DNA of 64,000 nt from Neorhizobium galegae (GTDB taxonomy: Bacteria; Pseudomonadota; Alphaproteobacteria; Rhizobiales; Rhizobiaceae), in contig NZ_JAGIPG010000002.1 of NCBI RefSeq assembly GCF_017877055.1, positions 558,001 to 622,000 of the forward strand. Direction: 5' to 3'. Positions within the stretch are counted from its first letter, which is position 1, and each line of letters opens with the position of its first letter. The notes under the pieces are model-generated. The model saw nothing but the letters and a program-made list of their open reading frames with translations, did not search any database and was not told the DNA's origin. Positions 53,762 through 63,489 of this stretch are shown in pieces. The translations under genes and the position numbers were made by a program.

Positions 53762-54718
53762 CTAGCCTATCAGGTGTTGGAGAATCTCGTCGTCCGTGCT
53801 GATGTTATCCTTTACGCGGACTGTATACCGCTCGCCGGACCGCCCGAATTCGCACGAATACATGTCGCGGCCGTTCGCGCTGACCTGAACCTGGACATCG
53901 CGCTTGTCCTGGAAAGCGATCACGTCGCCGGCCGCGAGCCGCGAGATCGTGCCGAGCGTCAGCTTCTGCAGCCGGATGCGCGCCTCGAGGGTCACATGCG
54001 AGCGGCGGACCTGATCGTTCATGCGGTCCGTCCAGTCTTGCTTGGCCTTGGAGGCCTGAGCCTTCGACTTCGGCGCGGTGACTTTGGTCTTCAGGAAGGC
54101 GCGTTGGGGGATGACGAGCGCAAATTCGGAGGCGACCGAACCGAGTTCGAAAGCCATGCGGATGGAGACGCCGAATTCCGGGCGCACCAGATCGTCCGGC
54201 TTCGGGCGGTCTTCAGCGTTATGGGGCCGTTCGAGGCTTGCTTCGAAGCTCCCCTGGGCGTTGACGCCCGAGCGCAACACATTGGCGATCCGCTCGAAGA
54301 CCACGACGGCGAGGTCGAGTTCGATATCCGAAAGGGGCCGTTCGATCGGCTGTGCGATCGTCTCGAGCGCGGAGCCCAGCATCAGTTCCATGAGCGCAAT
54401 CACGAAACCATTGCCGCAAGCGAGCACGAAGTTCGGCGACCAGTTGCGCAGGGATCCGTCTGAAAGGGCAAACCCATCGCCGAGATCGGCGATGAGATCC
54501 GTCATGAGGCCGGACGTACAGCTCACATAGGAGACGCCGATCCGGATGCCTGTTTCACTGTGAAAAACATCCGGCAGGAATTCCGCATAGAGTTGCGCGA
54601 ATTCGCTGCTGATCTTCTCGACGGTCTTCTTGTCGCCGAGACCTCCGGTCAGTTTTGCCAGGAGCGCCAGGTCCATGCCCGGCGCCGGTGATTGGTTTGC
54701 TTGGTTCGACGTCATCAT
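53762..54718 (-). CDS. fliM: Flagellar motor switch protein FliM
   Basis: 318-aa C-ring protein. The middle CheC-like domain (about 40-225) and C-terminal SpoA domain (about 240-312, [18 protein letters not shown]) are recognisable. The N-terminal CheY-binding peptide of classical FliM (LSQxEIDALL) is not seen; the protein begins [20 protein letters not shown], in line with the divergent FliM of rhizobia. The start overlaps the motA stop; a second ATG follows immediately. The frame stays open upstream through motA, but that part is a shadow of motA. Confidence 0.9.
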   Translation of the reverse strand: MMTSNQANQSPAPGMDLALLAKLTGGLGDKKTVEKISSEFAQLYAEFLPDVFHSETGIRIGVSYVSCTSGLMTDLIADLGDGFALSDGSLRNWSPNFVLACGNGFVIALMELMLGSALETIAQPIERPLSDIELDLAVVVFERIANVLRSGVNAQGSFEASLERPHNAEDRPKPDDLVRPEFGVSIRMAFELGSVASEFALVIPQRAFLKTKVTAPKSKAQASKAKQDWTDRMNDQVRRSHVTLEARIRLQKLTLGTISRLAAGDVIAFQDKRDVQVQVSANGRDMYSCEFGRSGERYTVRVKDNISTDDEILQHLIG

Positions 54719-55584
54719 GCCGCCTTTTCTCCACCAGGATTCATCATTTCCTGCTCGACTGAGTCGATTGAGGGCCGTTCTTTGTTGGAAATCGTCTTGC
54801 GTCCGTATTCGAGCGCGACCTGCGGCACGGAGCCGTTCATGTAGGCAAGCAGGGTCTGCTTGACGATGATATACAGGCGATGCTGCTTGGTGCGGACGAT
54901 CTTGATCTGCGAGGTCAGCGGGTTGCAGACCGAATAGGAGAGGAAGATGCCGAGCATGGTGCCGACAAGAGCCGCACCGATGAGGCCGCCGAGAACTTCC
55001 GGCGATTCGTTGATCTTGCCCATCGCCTTGATAACCCCGAGGACGGCGGCGACGATGCCGATGGCCGGGAAGGAATCTCCCATCGCGGTGATCGCGTGAT
55101 AGGGCTTCATCTTGTCGGCGAACATGGTGCTGATTTCTTCGTCCATCAGCGCCTCGATTTCGTGGGAGCGGGCATTGCCGATGATGATGAGGCGCACGTA
55201 GTCGCAGATGAAGGCCGTCAGTTCCTTGTTCTTCAGGACCGTCGGAGCGGTCTGGAAGATCGGCGATTCCTCCGGGTTGTCGATATGCGCTTCGATTTCG
55301 TTGCGTGACTTGGTTCTGAGGTCGCGCATCAGCGAATAAAGTACGCCGAGAACGTCGAGATAGTTGCGCTCTTTCGGCACCGCGTTCTTGAAGGCTTCTC
55401 CGAGCGCCTTGCCGCTGTCCTTCACGACTTTCATCGGGTTGGCCATGATAAAGCCGCCGAGACCGGCGCCGCCGATGATCATCAGTTCGAAGGGCTGGAT
55501 GAGAACGTTGATATGGCCGCCCATGGCCATGAAGCCGCCGAGAATACAGCCAACGGTGATGACAAAGCCGATAATAATATTCAT
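54715..55584 (-). CDS. motA: Flagellar motor stator protein MotA
   Basis: 289-aa inner-membrane proton-channel subunit. Four membrane segments (about 2-22, 30-48, 170-190, 200-225) and the cytoplasmic loop with charged residues that push on FliG are present. MotA motifs: [20 protein letters not shown] at the start, [20 protein letters not shown] and [20 protein letters not shown]. Start 55584 is fixed by the first membrane segment. It is the first gene of the motA-fliM-fliN-fliG unit, divergent from the flgF-flgH operon. motB is not in the window. Confidence 0.95.
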   Translation of the reverse strand: MNIIIGFVITVGCILGGFMAMGGHINVLIQPFELMIIGGAGLGGFIMANPMKVVKDSGKALGEAFKNAVPKERNYLDVLGVLYSLMRDLRTKSRNEIEAHIDNPEESPIFQTAPTVLKNKELTAFICDYVRLIIIGNARSHEIEALMDEEISTMFADKMKPYHAITAMGDSFPAIGIVAAVLGVIKAMGKINESPEVLGGLIGAALVGTMLGIFLSYSVCNPLTSQIKIVRTKQHRLYIIVKQTLLAYMNGSVPQVALEYGRKTISNKERPSIDSVEQEMMNPGGEKAA

Positions 55585-55784
55585 CGCGTACCTGTGCCCG
55601 ATCGTTTTCGTTTGTCTTGGGGATAAGGCGTCTGGCTTGCGTGAGGCTGGCTGTTGAGACGCCAATGAAAGCAGGTCCGGAACAGCTTCGCACAAGTCTT
55701 CGGGCCTAGTTCTGCCGACGATCGGACCGGATTGCCCGCTCCGCAGCGACGTCCGCCGCTTCCGCGGACTTAGGTAGAGCTATC
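55585..55784. promoter_or_regulatory. Divergent flagellar promoter region
   Basis: 200 bases between motA and the first gene of the rightward flagellar operon; both promoters must lie here. A hairpin GTCCGC / GCGGAC (55751-55756, 55764-55769) ends 15 bases before the GTG start of the rightward operon and could affect its translation. I could not identify promoter boxes with confidence. Confidence 0.45.
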
Positions 55785-56564
55785 GTGATCACGACCTATA
55801 CCAGCTACGCAATGATCAGCCGTGACATGTCGAAGTCGCTGGAGCGCGTCGCCGAAAAGCCGGAAGTTGCGCGCGAGAGTGAATATTATCTCTCCAAGAT
55901 CGGCAGCATCAAAACCGTCGACGACTTCATGGCCGATACACGCGTCTATAATTACGCGCTGAAGGCTCACGGTCTCGAGGACATGGCTTATGCCAAGGCA
56001 TTCATCCGCAAGGTCCTGACGGAAGGCACCGATAGCAAGGCGGATTTCGCCAACCAGCTCTCCGACAGCCGTTATGCGCAGCTCGCCGAATCCCTGAATT
56101 TTGCCGCCTTCGGCACCACCGCCACCTCCTTCGACAAGGCCCAGAAGGGCGTCGTCGACAAGTTCCAGCGCCAGACGCTGGAAGAGGATGCGGGTGCCGA
56201 CAACATGGGCGTCCGGCTGGCGCTTTATTTCGAGCGCACCGCCCCGACGATCAAATCCGGCATGGAAGTTCTCGCCGACGACGCGCTTTCGGAAGTCATG
56301 CGGACGGCGCTTGGCATGTCGGCCGATATGATCGGCGCCGACCTCGACCGTCAGGCCAAGTACATCGAAGACACGGTCAAGATCGCGGATTTCCAGGACC
56401 CGGACAAGGTCAACAAGTTTCTCGAGCGGTTCACGGCCATGTGGGAGATCAGCAATCCCACCGACAGCTACGATCCGCTCGCCGTCTTCAATTCCCCATC
56501 GTCGAGCGGAATTTCCACGGATCTTCTGATCTCGATCAATAACCTGAAACTCGGAGGCAAATGA
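55785..56564 (+). CDS. DUF1217-family protein, first gene of the rightward flagellar operon
   Basis: 259-aa protein of the DUF1217 family found in alphaproteobacterial flagellar clusters. It is predicted mostly helical and is opened by MITTYTSYAMISRDMSKSLE, with no signal peptide or membrane segment. Motifs include SKIGSIKTVDDFMADTRVYN and ALKAHGLEDMAYAKAF. The function is unknown; secretion by or association with the basal body is a guess from context. The start is a GTG at 55785 with a weak site; no better start lies upstream. flgF begins 1 base after its stop. Confidence 0.85.
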   Translation: MITTYTSYAMISRDMSKSLERVAEKPEVARESEYYLSKIGSIKTVDDFMADTRVYNYALKAHGLEDMAYAKAFIRKVLTEGTDSKADFANQLSDSRYAQLAESLNFAAFGTTATSFDKAQKGVVDKFQRQTLEEDAGADNMGVRLALYFERTAPTIKSGMEVLADDALSEVMRTALGMSADMIGADLDRQAKYIEDTVKIADFQDPDKVNKFLERFTAMWEISNPTDSYDPLAVFNSPSSSGISTDLLISINNLKLGGK

Positions 56565-56565
56565 T

Positions 56566-57303
56566 ATGCAGTCCGGACTTTACGTCGGCATCTCTTCCCA
56601 GATCGCGCTCGAGCGTCGCTTGAACACGATCGCCGACAATATGGCCAACATGAACACCGTCGGCTTCCGTTCCACGGAGGTCAAGTTCGACGAGGTCCTG
56701 AGCAAGACCCAGAACGATATCGGTGCAAAGGTCGCCTTCGTCACCCAGGGCAACGACTACCTGTCGACCCGTACCGGTGAAATGCAGCGCACGGGCAACC
56801 CGCTGGACTTCGCCATCAAGGGCAATGCCTGGTTCGCGATCGATACGCCGGCCGGCCAGGTGCTGACCCGCGACGGCCGCTTCACGATGGACGAGCTCGG
56901 CCAGCTCCGCTCGATCCGCGGTTATGCGGTTCTCGATGCCGGTGGTGCTCCGATCCAGCTCAACCGCGACGGCGGCCCTCCGACTGTCGGCTCCGACGGT
57001 ATCATCCGGCAGAACGAACAGCCGGTCGCCAGCCTCGGTCTGTTCACGGCTGACGTCACAAAGGGCTTCGTCCGCCACGACAACTCCGGCGTCATCACCG
57101 TCGATACCCCGCAGCCGGTGCTCGAGGGCATCGAGAACTCCGTCGTTCAGGGTTACCTCGAAGGGGCCAACGTCAACGGCATCCGCGAAATGACCCAGCT
57201 GATCCAGGTCAATCGCGCTTTCGAAAGCATCTCGTCGCTGATGCGAGACAGCGAGACCTCGCTGGACGATGCGATCAAGACACTTGGCGGCTCCAACGCG
57301 TAA
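56566..57303 (+). CDS. flgF: Flagellar basal-body rod protein FlgF
   Basis: 245-aa proximal rod protein. The N-terminal rod motif (LNTIADNMANMNTVGFRSTE, about 19-38) and the C-terminal helix (LIQVNRAFESISSLM, about 215) are those of the flagellar rod/hook family. It is called FlgF rather than FlgG because it is shorter and a clear FlgG lies downstream. The ribosome site is GGAGG (56552-56556), inside the end of the DUF1217 gene. Confidence 0.92.
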   Translation: MQSGLYVGISSQIALERRLNTIADNMANMNTVGFRSTEVKFDEVLSKTQNDIGAKVAFVTQGNDYLSTRTGEMQRTGNPLDFAIKGNAWFAIDTPAGQVLTRDGRFTMDELGQLRSIRGYAVLDAGGAPIQLNRDGGPPTVGSDGIIRQNEQPVASLGLFTADVTKGFVRHDNSGVITVDTPQPVLEGIENSVVQGYLEGANVNGIREMTQLIQVNRAFESISSLMRDSETSLDDAIKTLGGSNA

Positions 57304-57325
57304 ACGATAGGAAAGAGGGCCCACC

Positions 57326-58723
57326 ATGATGGAAGCGGCTATCCTCGATGCAGTCAACGGCGGCAAGCTGGCCCAGCTTGCGGGTCTTTCGGCGCGCTAT
57401 GCCGATCCGGCCTTCTCGGTCGCCCACGGTGGTCATGTCAGGACCATCGCTGCAGGACATTATACCGTCGCGGGCTTGTCGAAACACGTGCGGCTTGGTG
57501 AATTCGTCGCCCATCGCAGCGCGACCGGCATCCATCTCGGCGAAGTGGTCCGCGTCGAGCCGGATATCATCTACGTCTGCCCCATCGAACCCGGCGAGCC
57601 GATCGGCATCGGCGATACGGTGATCCGCAAGGGCGCCTTCCGTGTCGCGCCGGACAATAGCTGGTGTGGACGTACGATCAATTCGCTCGGAGAGCCGATC
57701 GACGGCAAGGGTCCGGTCGGGCGCGGCCTTCATCCGCGTTCGATCGCCAATACCGCTCCGCCTTCGATGACACGCAGCCGCGTCGAAAAGGGTTTCAGGA
57801 CCGGGGTCCGGGCGATCGACATCTTCTCGCCGCTCTGCCTCGGCCAGCGTCTCGGTATTTTCGCTGGCTCGGGCGTCGGCAAGTCGACGCTTCTCTCGAT
57901 GCTCGCCAGAGCCGACTCCTTCGACAAGGTGGTGATCGCGCTGGTCGGCGAACGCGGCCGCGAAGTGCGCGAATTCATCGAGGATACGCTCGGCGAGCAC
58001 ATGTCGAAATCGATCGCCGTCGTTGCGACCAGCGACGAAAGCCCGATGCTGCGCAAGATGGCCCCGCTGGTGGCGATCACCATCGCCGAACATTTCCGCG
58101 ACCAGGGCGACAATGTCCTGTTCATCGCCGACAGCGTCACCCGTTTTGCCCATGCGATTCGCGAGGTCGCCGTTGCTGCTGGCGAACCGCCGATCGCCCG
58201 CGGTTATCCGGCGTCCGTCTTCACCGAGTTGCCGCGCCTGCTTGAGCGCGCCGGCCCGGGCGTCGAAGGAACGGGTACGATCACCGCGATCATCTCGATC
58301 CTCGTCGATGGCGACAACCACAACGACCCGATCGCCGACTCGACCCGCGGCATTCTCGACGGTCACATCGTTCTCGAGCGTTCGCTTGCCGAAGAAGGCC
58401 GTTATCCGCCGATCAACCCGCTCTCCTCGATCTCGCGTCTTGCCCGCAAGGCCTGGACCGAGGATCAGGAAAAGCTGGTATCGCGCCTGAAATCGCTGGT
58501 GCACCGCTATGAGGAGACCCGCGACCTGCGCCTGATCGGTGGTTATCGCGCCGGCAGCGATCCGGATCTCGACATGGCGATCAAGCAGGTGCCGGTCATC
58601 TACGAAGTCTTGAAGCAGACGCCGGGGGAAAAGCCGGCGCTCGACGCTTACGCGGATCTGGCCAATGCGCTGCGGGCGGCGGCAGGGCAGGGCAATCCGC
58701 AGTCGGCCATAGCCAGAAGGTGA
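57326..58723 (+). CDS. fliI: Flagellum-specific export ATPase FliI
   Basis: 465-aa F1-beta-like ATPase energising flagellar protein export. Walker A GSGVGKST (about 183-190), the catalytic glutamate in ALVGERGREVREF and Walker B region DQGDNVLFIADSVTRFAHAI are intact. It acts as a hexamer at the export gate, usually with FliH and FliJ; neither is recognisable in the window, although an unknown membrane protein follows at the usual fliJ position. Two adjacent ATGs (57326, 57329) follow GAAAGAGGG. Confidence 0.95.
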   Translation: MMEAAILDAVNGGKLAQLAGLSARYADPAFSVAHGGHVRTIAAGHYTVAGLSKHVRLGEFVAHRSATGIHLGEVVRVEPDIIYVCPIEPGEPIGIGDTVIRKGAFRVAPDNSWCGRTINSLGEPIDGKGPVGRGLHPRSIANTAPPSMTRSRVEKGFRTGVRAIDIFSPLCLGQRLGIFAGSGVGKSTLLSMLARADSFDKVVIALVGERGREVREFIEDTLGEHMSKSIAVVATSDESPMLRKMAPLVAITIAEHFRDQGDNVLFIADSVTRFAHAIREVAVAAGEPPIARGYPASVFTELPRLLERAGPGVEGTGTITAIISILVDGDNHNDPIADSTRGILDGHIVLERSLAEEGRYPPINPLSSISRLARKAWTEDQEKLVSRLKSLVHRYEETRDLRLIGGYRAGSDPDLDMAIKQVPVIYEVLKQTPGEKPALDAYADLANALRAAAGQGNPQSAIARR

Positions 58724-58730
58724 TTATTCG

Positions 58731-59297
58731 ATGAGCGAAAAGAACAACCAGGAAGCGGCGGCTCAATCGGAAGAGGCTCGCTCGCGGTTGGGCGACAAGA
58801 TCCTGGTCGCGACGGGCATCACCCTGGCCGCAGCCTCCGCCTTCTTTCCCTGGTACGTCTTCCTGAACGCCGACAAGTTCGGCATCCGGACGGAAGCGCT
58901 CGGCCGCACGCGCGATCTGCCCCCGGGCGCCGCCCGCTCGGTCGTCACCGTATCGCCTCTCGCCATGACGGACAGTTCCAAGGACGATTGGCCGAAGCCT
59001 GTCGAGCCGATGGATGCGCTGACCACGGCCACCACGTCGTCCCTCGGCGAAACGCGCAAGGACGCCAATCTGCAGGAAGAGCAGCCCTTTCCGGGCCGGG
59101 GCAATTTCCGGCTGCTTCACGTCGCCAACGGCCGCGCGCTCATCGAGGACGGCTCCGGCATGTATATGGTCCGAGTCGGCTCGGTTTTGCCGGACAACAG
59201 CAAGCTTGCCACGCTCGAACAACGCGGCGGCAAGTGGGTGATCATTACTTCCAGCGGAGAAGTTTATCAGGACACGGGCGGGAGTGCTCGCCCGTAA
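58731..59297 (+). CDS. Uncharacterised membrane-anchored flagellar-operon protein
   Basis: 188-aa protein with a charged N-terminus, one membrane helix (about 24-46, ILVATGITLAAASAFFPWYV) and a C-terminal periplasmic region with a compact beta-rich end (FRLLHVANGRALIEDGSGMY, then GSVLPDNSKLATLEQRGGKW). This second half looks like a small globular domain. It starts 7 bases after fliI and is 53 bases before flgB, so it is part of the operon. It is not FliJ, which is a soluble coiled coil. Role unknown; assembly of the basal body is the natural guess. Confidence 0.8.
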   Translation: MSEKNNQEAAAQSEEARSRLGDKILVATGITLAAASAFFPWYVFLNADKFGIRTEALGRTRDLPPGAARSVVTVSPLAMTDSSKDDWPKPVEPMDALTTATTSSLGETRKDANLQEEQPFPGRGNFRLLHVANGRALIEDGSGMYMVRVGSVLPDNSKLATLEQRGGKWVIITSSGEVYQDTGGSARP

Positions 59298-59350
59298 GTC
59301 CGACGCAAGGTTACTGGCATAGTTTCCGGACAGAAGATGGAGACAAGCCT

Positions 59351-59737
59351 ATGCAACCGATTCAGTTGTTCGAAATGGCATCCCGTCAGGCCGATTGGCT
59401 TTCGGTGCGTCAGGAAGTTGTTGCGGGCAACATCGCCAATGCCAACACGCCGAAGTTCAAGGCGAAGGACATCACGCCTTTCGATTCGGTGCTGGACCGC
59501 ACGCACGTTCCGATGGCCCGCACCAATCCGGCCCATTTCGCCAGCAACGACCTCAGCGATGAGATCGACATCAAGGCATCGGAGCTGAACGAGGAAATCG
59601 GTGTCCAGGAATCCGGGAATACCGTCTCGCTGGCCGATGAGCTGACGAAGACGGGTGAAATCAAACGCCAATACGAATTGAGCACAGGACTAGTGAAATC
59701 GTTTCACAGCATGATGCTGACGTTAGTTAAGAGGTAA
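59351..59737 (+). CDS. flgB: Flagellar basal-body rod protein FlgB
   Basis: 128-aa proximal rod protein. The N-terminal rod motif [20 protein letters not shown] (about 19-38) and the C-terminal helix ([20 protein letters not shown]) identify FlgB. The ATG at 59351 is the start; a longer in-frame extension upstream overlaps the preceding gene and is not coding. flgC follows after 4 bases. Confidence 0.94.
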   Translation: MQPIQLFEMASRQADWLSVRQEVVAGNIANANTPKFKAKDITPFDSVLDRTHVPMARTNPAHFASNDLSDEIDIKASELNEEIGVQESGNTVSLADELTKTGEIKRQYELSTGLVKSFHSMMLTLVKR

Positions 59738-59741
59738 GCAA

Positions 59742-60161
59742 ATGGATCCGCTTTCAGCCTCCCTGAAGATCGCTGGATCGGGAATGGAGGCGCAATCGAC
59801 ACGTCTGCGCATCGTTTCCGAAAACATCGCCAACGCCCGCTCCACCGGCGACACGCCCGGTGCCGACCCCTACCGCCGCAAGACGATCACCTTCGGCTCC
59901 GAGTTGGACAAGGCAAGCGGCGTGGACGTGGTCGAGGTCAAGAAACTCGGCAACGACAGCTCCAAGTTCATCGAGGAATATGATCCGGACCACCCGGCCG
60001 CCGATGCCAAGGGCATGGTCAAGCTGCCCAACGTCAACATGCTGATCGAGATGGCCGACATGCGCGAAGCCAATCGTTCCTATGACGCAAACATCCAGAC
60101 CATCAAGCAGACGCGCGAACTGATCGCAGCGACGATTGACCTTCTGAAGGCCGGACAATGA
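59742..60161 (+). CDS. flgC: Flagellar basal-body rod protein FlgC
   Basis: 139-aa proximal rod protein with the N-terminal motif [20 protein letters not shown] (about 19-38) and the C-terminal [20 protein letters not shown] segment typical of FlgC. Its stop overlaps the fliE start (ATGA). Confidence 0.95.
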   Translation: MDPLSASLKIAGSGMEAQSTRLRIVSENIANARSTGDTPGADPYRRKTITFGSELDKASGVDVVEVKKLGNDSSKFIEEYDPDHPAADAKGMVKLPNVNMLIEMADMREANRSYDANIQTIKQTRELIAATIDLLKAGQ

Positions 60162-60496
60162 TCGACAAGATTCAAAACCTTAGCTCTCTCTCGCTGACCA
60201 ACGGCCTCGACGAGGTCGGTTCCGCAAGCAGCTCCATGCTCGCCGGCGGCATCGCGACGACGCCCGGCCAGAATACCGGCATGGATTTCGGCAGCGTCAT
60301 GGCCAACATGGCGACGGACACGATGAACAGCCTGAAGGGCGCGGAATCGATGTCGTTCAAGGCCATCCAGGGCAAGGCCAATACCCGTGAAGTCGTAGAT
60401 GCGGTTCTTGAAGCGCAGCAGTCGCTCCAGACCGCCATGGCGCTGCGCGACAAGATCGTCTCCGCCTATCTCGAAGTCACGAAAATGCAGATCTAG
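60158..60496 (+). CDS. fliE: Flagellar hook-basal body complex protein FliE
   Basis: 112-aa junction protein that links the MS ring to the rod. The C-terminal half carries the FliE pattern ([20 protein letters not shown], then [18 protein letters not shown]). The start overlaps flgC; flgG begins 17 bases after the stop. Confidence 0.94.
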   Translation: MIDKIQNLSSLSLTNGLDEVGSASSSMLAGGIATTPGQNTGMDFGSVMANMATDTMNSLKGAESMSFKAIQGKANTREVVDAVLEAQQSLQTAMALRDKIVSAYLEVTKMQI

Positions 60497-60513
60497 AGTT
60501 TGAGGACGAAGAC

Positions 60514-61302
60514 ATGAGAGCGCTTTCCGTCGCAGCAACGGGCATGGATGCCCAGCAGACCAATCTCGAAGTCATCGCGAACAATATCGCGAACATCAAC
60601 ACGACCGGTTACAAGCGCGCCCGCGCCGAGTTTTCCGATCTTCTCTATCAAAGCGAGCGTGCCCAGGGCGTGCCGAACCGCGCCAACCAGGCGATCGTGC
60701 CGGAAGGCGCCAACATCGGTCTCGGCGTGCAGACCTCGGCTGTCCGCAACATCCACACCCAGGGTGAGCTGACCCACACCGAGAACGATCTCGACGTGGC
60801 GATCGTCGGCCGCGGCTGGTATCAGATCCAGACCCCGGATGGCCAGACGCTCTACAGCCGCGCCGGCGCCTTCAACAAGAACGCCGACGGCCAGCTGGTC
60901 ACGATCGACGGTTATGCGGTCGTGCCGAACATCACTTTCCCGGCAGATGTTAGCGAAACCAAGATCACCCGCACAGGCCAGGTCATGGTCCGCATCGGCA
61001 ATTCCCCGGATTTCACCGAGATCGGCCAGCTCACCACCGCCAACTTCGTCAACGAGGCCGGCTTGCAGCCGCTCGGCGACAACCTGTTTGCGCAGACCGC
61101 CGCATCCGGCGAACCGATCGTGGCAGCTCCCGAGGATCCAGGCTTCGGTTATCTGAAGCAGGGCTATCTGGAGAGTTCGAACGTCGACGCCGTCCGGGAG
61201 ATCACCGACCTGATCTCCGCGCAGCGCGCCTACGAAATGAATTCCAAGGTCATCACCACCGCCGATGAGATGGCTACGATCGTCAGCAAGAACCTGAAAT
61301 AA
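60514..61302 (+). CDS. flgG: Flagellar distal rod protein FlgG
   Basis: 262-aa distal rod protein. It opens [20 protein letters not shown], followed by [20 protein letters not shown], the strongly conserved FlgG N-terminus. The C-terminus ([31 protein letters not shown]) is equally typical. Length is normal for the family. The start has GAGGACGA upstream. Confidence 0.96.
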   Translation: MRALSVAATGMDAQQTNLEVIANNIANINTTGYKRARAEFSDLLYQSERAQGVPNRANQAIVPEGANIGLGVQTSAVRNIHTQGELTHTENDLDVAIVGRGWYQIQTPDGQTLYSRAGAFNKNADGQLVTIDGYAVVPNITFPADVSETKITRTGQVMVRIGNSPDFTEIGQLTTANFVNEAGLQPLGDNLFAQTAASGEPIVAAPEDPGFGYLKQGYLESSNVDAVREITDLISAQRAYEMNSKVITTADEMATIVSKNLK

Positions 61303-61322
61303 TAAACAGGAGACGGGCAGAC

Positions 61323-61805
61323 ATGAAGTTTCGCCGGAAAAATGCGATTGGCGCCAGGCTGGCCTTGCGGCTCCTGGCAGCTCTTCTCGCCGTAACGGGC
61401 TCGCCGGTCCTCGCCGGCATGGGGACGGCCGTTGTGCCGGTCCAGACCATTTATCCCGGCGAAGAGATCACCGAGGGCAGGGTCGAGGAGGTGCAGGTCA
61501 CCAATCCGAATATCGGCGGCGACTATGCCCGCAGGACCGAGGAAGTCGTGGGCATGGTGGCAAAGCGCACGCTGCTGCCCGGCCGCACCGTCCCAGTTTC
61601 GGCGCTTCGCGAAGCCTTCGCGGTCACTCGCGGCAAGTCGGTTCGCCTGACTTTCACCATCGGCGCCATGACGATCTCGGCCTCCGGCGCGCCGCTTGAG
61701 AACGCGGCTGTCGGGGATGTCATTCGTGTGCGCAACATCGATTCGGGTGTCACGGTCAGCGGTACCGTCATGGCTGATGGGACGATCCAGGTGATGGCGA
61801 AATGA
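61323..61805 (+). CDS. flgA: Flagellar P-ring assembly chaperone FlgA
   Basis: 160-aa periplasmic protein with a signal peptide of about 31 residues (charged start, hydrophobic LALRLLAALLAV, ending VLAG). The mature part has the SAF-like domain of FlgA (ILGRTV-type segment KRTLLPGRTVPVSALREAF, and the C-terminal VGDVIRVRNIDSGVTVSGTV). It helps FlgI form the P ring around the rod. Its stop overlaps the flgI start. Confidence 0.93.
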   Translation: MKFRRKNAIGARLALRLLAALLAVTGSPVLAGMGTAVVPVQTIYPGEEITEGRVEEVQVTNPNIGGDYARRTEEVVGMVAKRTLLPGRTVPVSALREAFAVTRGKSVRLTFTIGAMTISASGAPLENAAVGDVIRVRNIDSGVTVSGTVMADGTIQVMAK

Positions 61806-62932
61806 GAACCCGTCTCTTCCTTACGACGCTTGCCGTGATCGGCTCCCTCCTCGGTGGCACGCCGGCGTCCGCCGACGGTCCCTATGTCGTCACCGCCCGC
61901 ATCAAGGACATCGCGTCCCTGCAGGCCGGCCGCGACAACCAGCTGATCGGCTATGGCCTTGTCGTCGGTCTTCAGGGCTCGGGCGACAGCCTGCGCTCGT
62001 CTCCCTTCACCGACCAGTCGATGAAGGCGATGCTGCAGAACCTCGGCATTTCGACCCAGGGCAGCCAGTCCAACGCCAAGAACGTCGCGGCCGTCATGGT
62101 CACGGCCAACCTGCCTCCCTTCGCCAGCCCCGGCAGCCGCATCGACGTCACGGTCAGCTCGCTCGGCGACGCGACCTCTCTGCGCGGCGGCACGCTGGTC
62201 ATGACCTCGCTTTCCGGTGCCGACGGCCAGATCTACGCCGTGGCCCAGGGGGCGCTGGTCGTGTCCGGCTTCTCGGCCCAGGGCCAGGCGGCCACATTGA
62301 CCGAAGGCGTGACGACGGCGGCCCGCGTTCCGAACGGCGCGATCGTCGAGCGGGAATTGCCGTCCAAGTTCAAGGACTCGGTGAACCTCGTCCTGCAGCT
62401 CCGCAATCCGGACTTCTCGACCGCGGTACGTGTCTCCGACATCGTCAACAGCTTCGCCGCCCGCCGGTACGGCGGTCCCATCGCAGAACCCCGCGACAGC
62501 CAGGAAGTGATCGTTCAAAAGCCGAAGTCCGCCGATCTGACGCGGCTGATGGCCGAGATCGAGAACCTCGTGGTCGAGACCGATACGCCGGCAAAGGTCG
62601 TCGTCAATGAGCGGACCGGCACGATCGTCATCGGCGCGGATGTGAAGATCTCGCGCGTTGCCGTGAGCTACGGCACGCTGACGGTGCAGGTCACGGAGAC
62701 CCCGCAGGTGATCCAGCCCGAACCTTTCTCGCGCGGCGAGACGGCGGTTCAGCCGCAGACGGATATCATGGCGATGAAGGACGGCGGCCAGGTCGCGCTC
62801 CTCAACGGTCCGGATCTCAGGACCTTGGTCGCTGGTCTCAACAGCATCGGCGTCAAGCCGGACGGCATCATCGCCATCCTGCAAGGCATCAAGTCCGCCG
62901 GCGCCCTTCAAGCGGAGCTCGTCCTGCAATGA
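61802..62932 (+). CDS. flgI: Flagellar P-ring protein FlgI
   Basis: 376-aa periplasmic protein with a signal peptide of about 24 residues ending ASAD. The P-ring family motifs are clear: IKDIASLQAGRDNQLIGYGL, VVGLQGSGDSL, NVAAVMVTANLPPFASPGS and the C-terminal LVAGLNSIGVKPDGIIAILQ. It overlaps flgA upstream and motE downstream (ATGA both times). Confidence 0.95.
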   Translation: MRTRLFLTTLAVIGSLLGGTPASADGPYVVTARIKDIASLQAGRDNQLIGYGLVVGLQGSGDSLRSSPFTDQSMKAMLQNLGISTQGSQSNAKNVAAVMVTANLPPFASPGSRIDVTVSSLGDATSLRGGTLVMTSLSGADGQIYAVAQGALVVSGFSAQGQAATLTEGVTTAARVPNGAIVERELPSKFKDSVNLVLQLRNPDFSTAVRVSDIVNSFAARRYGGPIAEPRDSQEVIVQKPKSADLTRLMAEIENLVVETDTPAKVVVNERTGTIVIGADVKISRVAVSYGTLTVQVTETPQVIQPEPFSRGETAVQPQTDIMAMKDGGQVALLNGPDLRTLVAGLNSIGVKPDGIIAILQGIKSAGALQAELVLQ

Positions 62933-63489
62933 CCGAGACGCTATTCACCATTTCCGTATCCAAGACGCTGGCACGCCGCGTCCTCGCCGCTGCTGCTGTC
63001 CTGACGCTGGTTTCACAGGTCGGAGCACAGCAGCCGCCGCCGGTCACCGAAGCGTCGACCAGCGACGAGATCCAGAAATTCTGCACCAATATCGCCGATG
63101 CCGCGCGCGATCAGCGTTATCTCCTGCAGAAGCAGGAGCTTGAAAAGCTGCAGGCGGATGTCGATACCCGCATCAAGGCCCTTCAGGATCGTACCGCCGA
63201 ATACCAGGACTGGTTGAAGCGCCGCAACGACTTCCTGGCGCGGGCCCAGGCGGGCCTTGTCGACATCTTCAAAACGATGAAACCGGATGCGGCAGCACCG
63301 CAGCTCGGAGAAATGAACATGGAGGTCGCAGCCGCGATCATCATGCAGCTTCCGGCCCGCCAGTCGGCCCTTTTCCTCGCGGAAATGGACCCGCAGAAGG
63401 CCGGCATGATCTCGACGATCATCTCAAGCGCTTCCGACCCCAACACGTCGAAAGCACGCGCTCCCAATGTTCCGAAAGTGCCCTCATGA
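62929..63489 (+). CDS. motE: MotE-like periplasmic protein
   Basis: 186-aa exported protein: signal-peptide-like N-terminus (hydrophobic RRVLAAAAVLTLVSQVGAQ), a coiled coil (about 70-110) and a C-terminal MgtE-N-like helical segment (MNMEVAAAIIMQLPARQSAL, then MDPQKAGMISTII). This matches MotE of Sinorhizobium meliloti, a chaperone for folding the periplasmic motor protein MotC. motC is not in the window. It overlaps flgI and flgH. Confidence 0.9.
   Translation: MTETLFTISVSKTLARRVLAAAAVLTLVSQVGAQQPPPVTEASTSDEIQKFCTNIADAARDQRYLLQKQELEKLQADVDTRIKALQDRTAEYQDWLKRRNDFLARAQAGLVDIFKTMKPDAAAPQLGEMNMEVAAAIIMQLPARQSALFLAEMDPQKAGMISTIISSASDPNTSKARAPNVPKVPS

Noticed and set aside
53762..55693. A 643-codon frame suggesting a giant fused FliM
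   Set aside because: Only the part from 54718 onward is FliM; the upstream portion is the out-of-frame shadow of motA, whose own frame encodes a perfect MotA.
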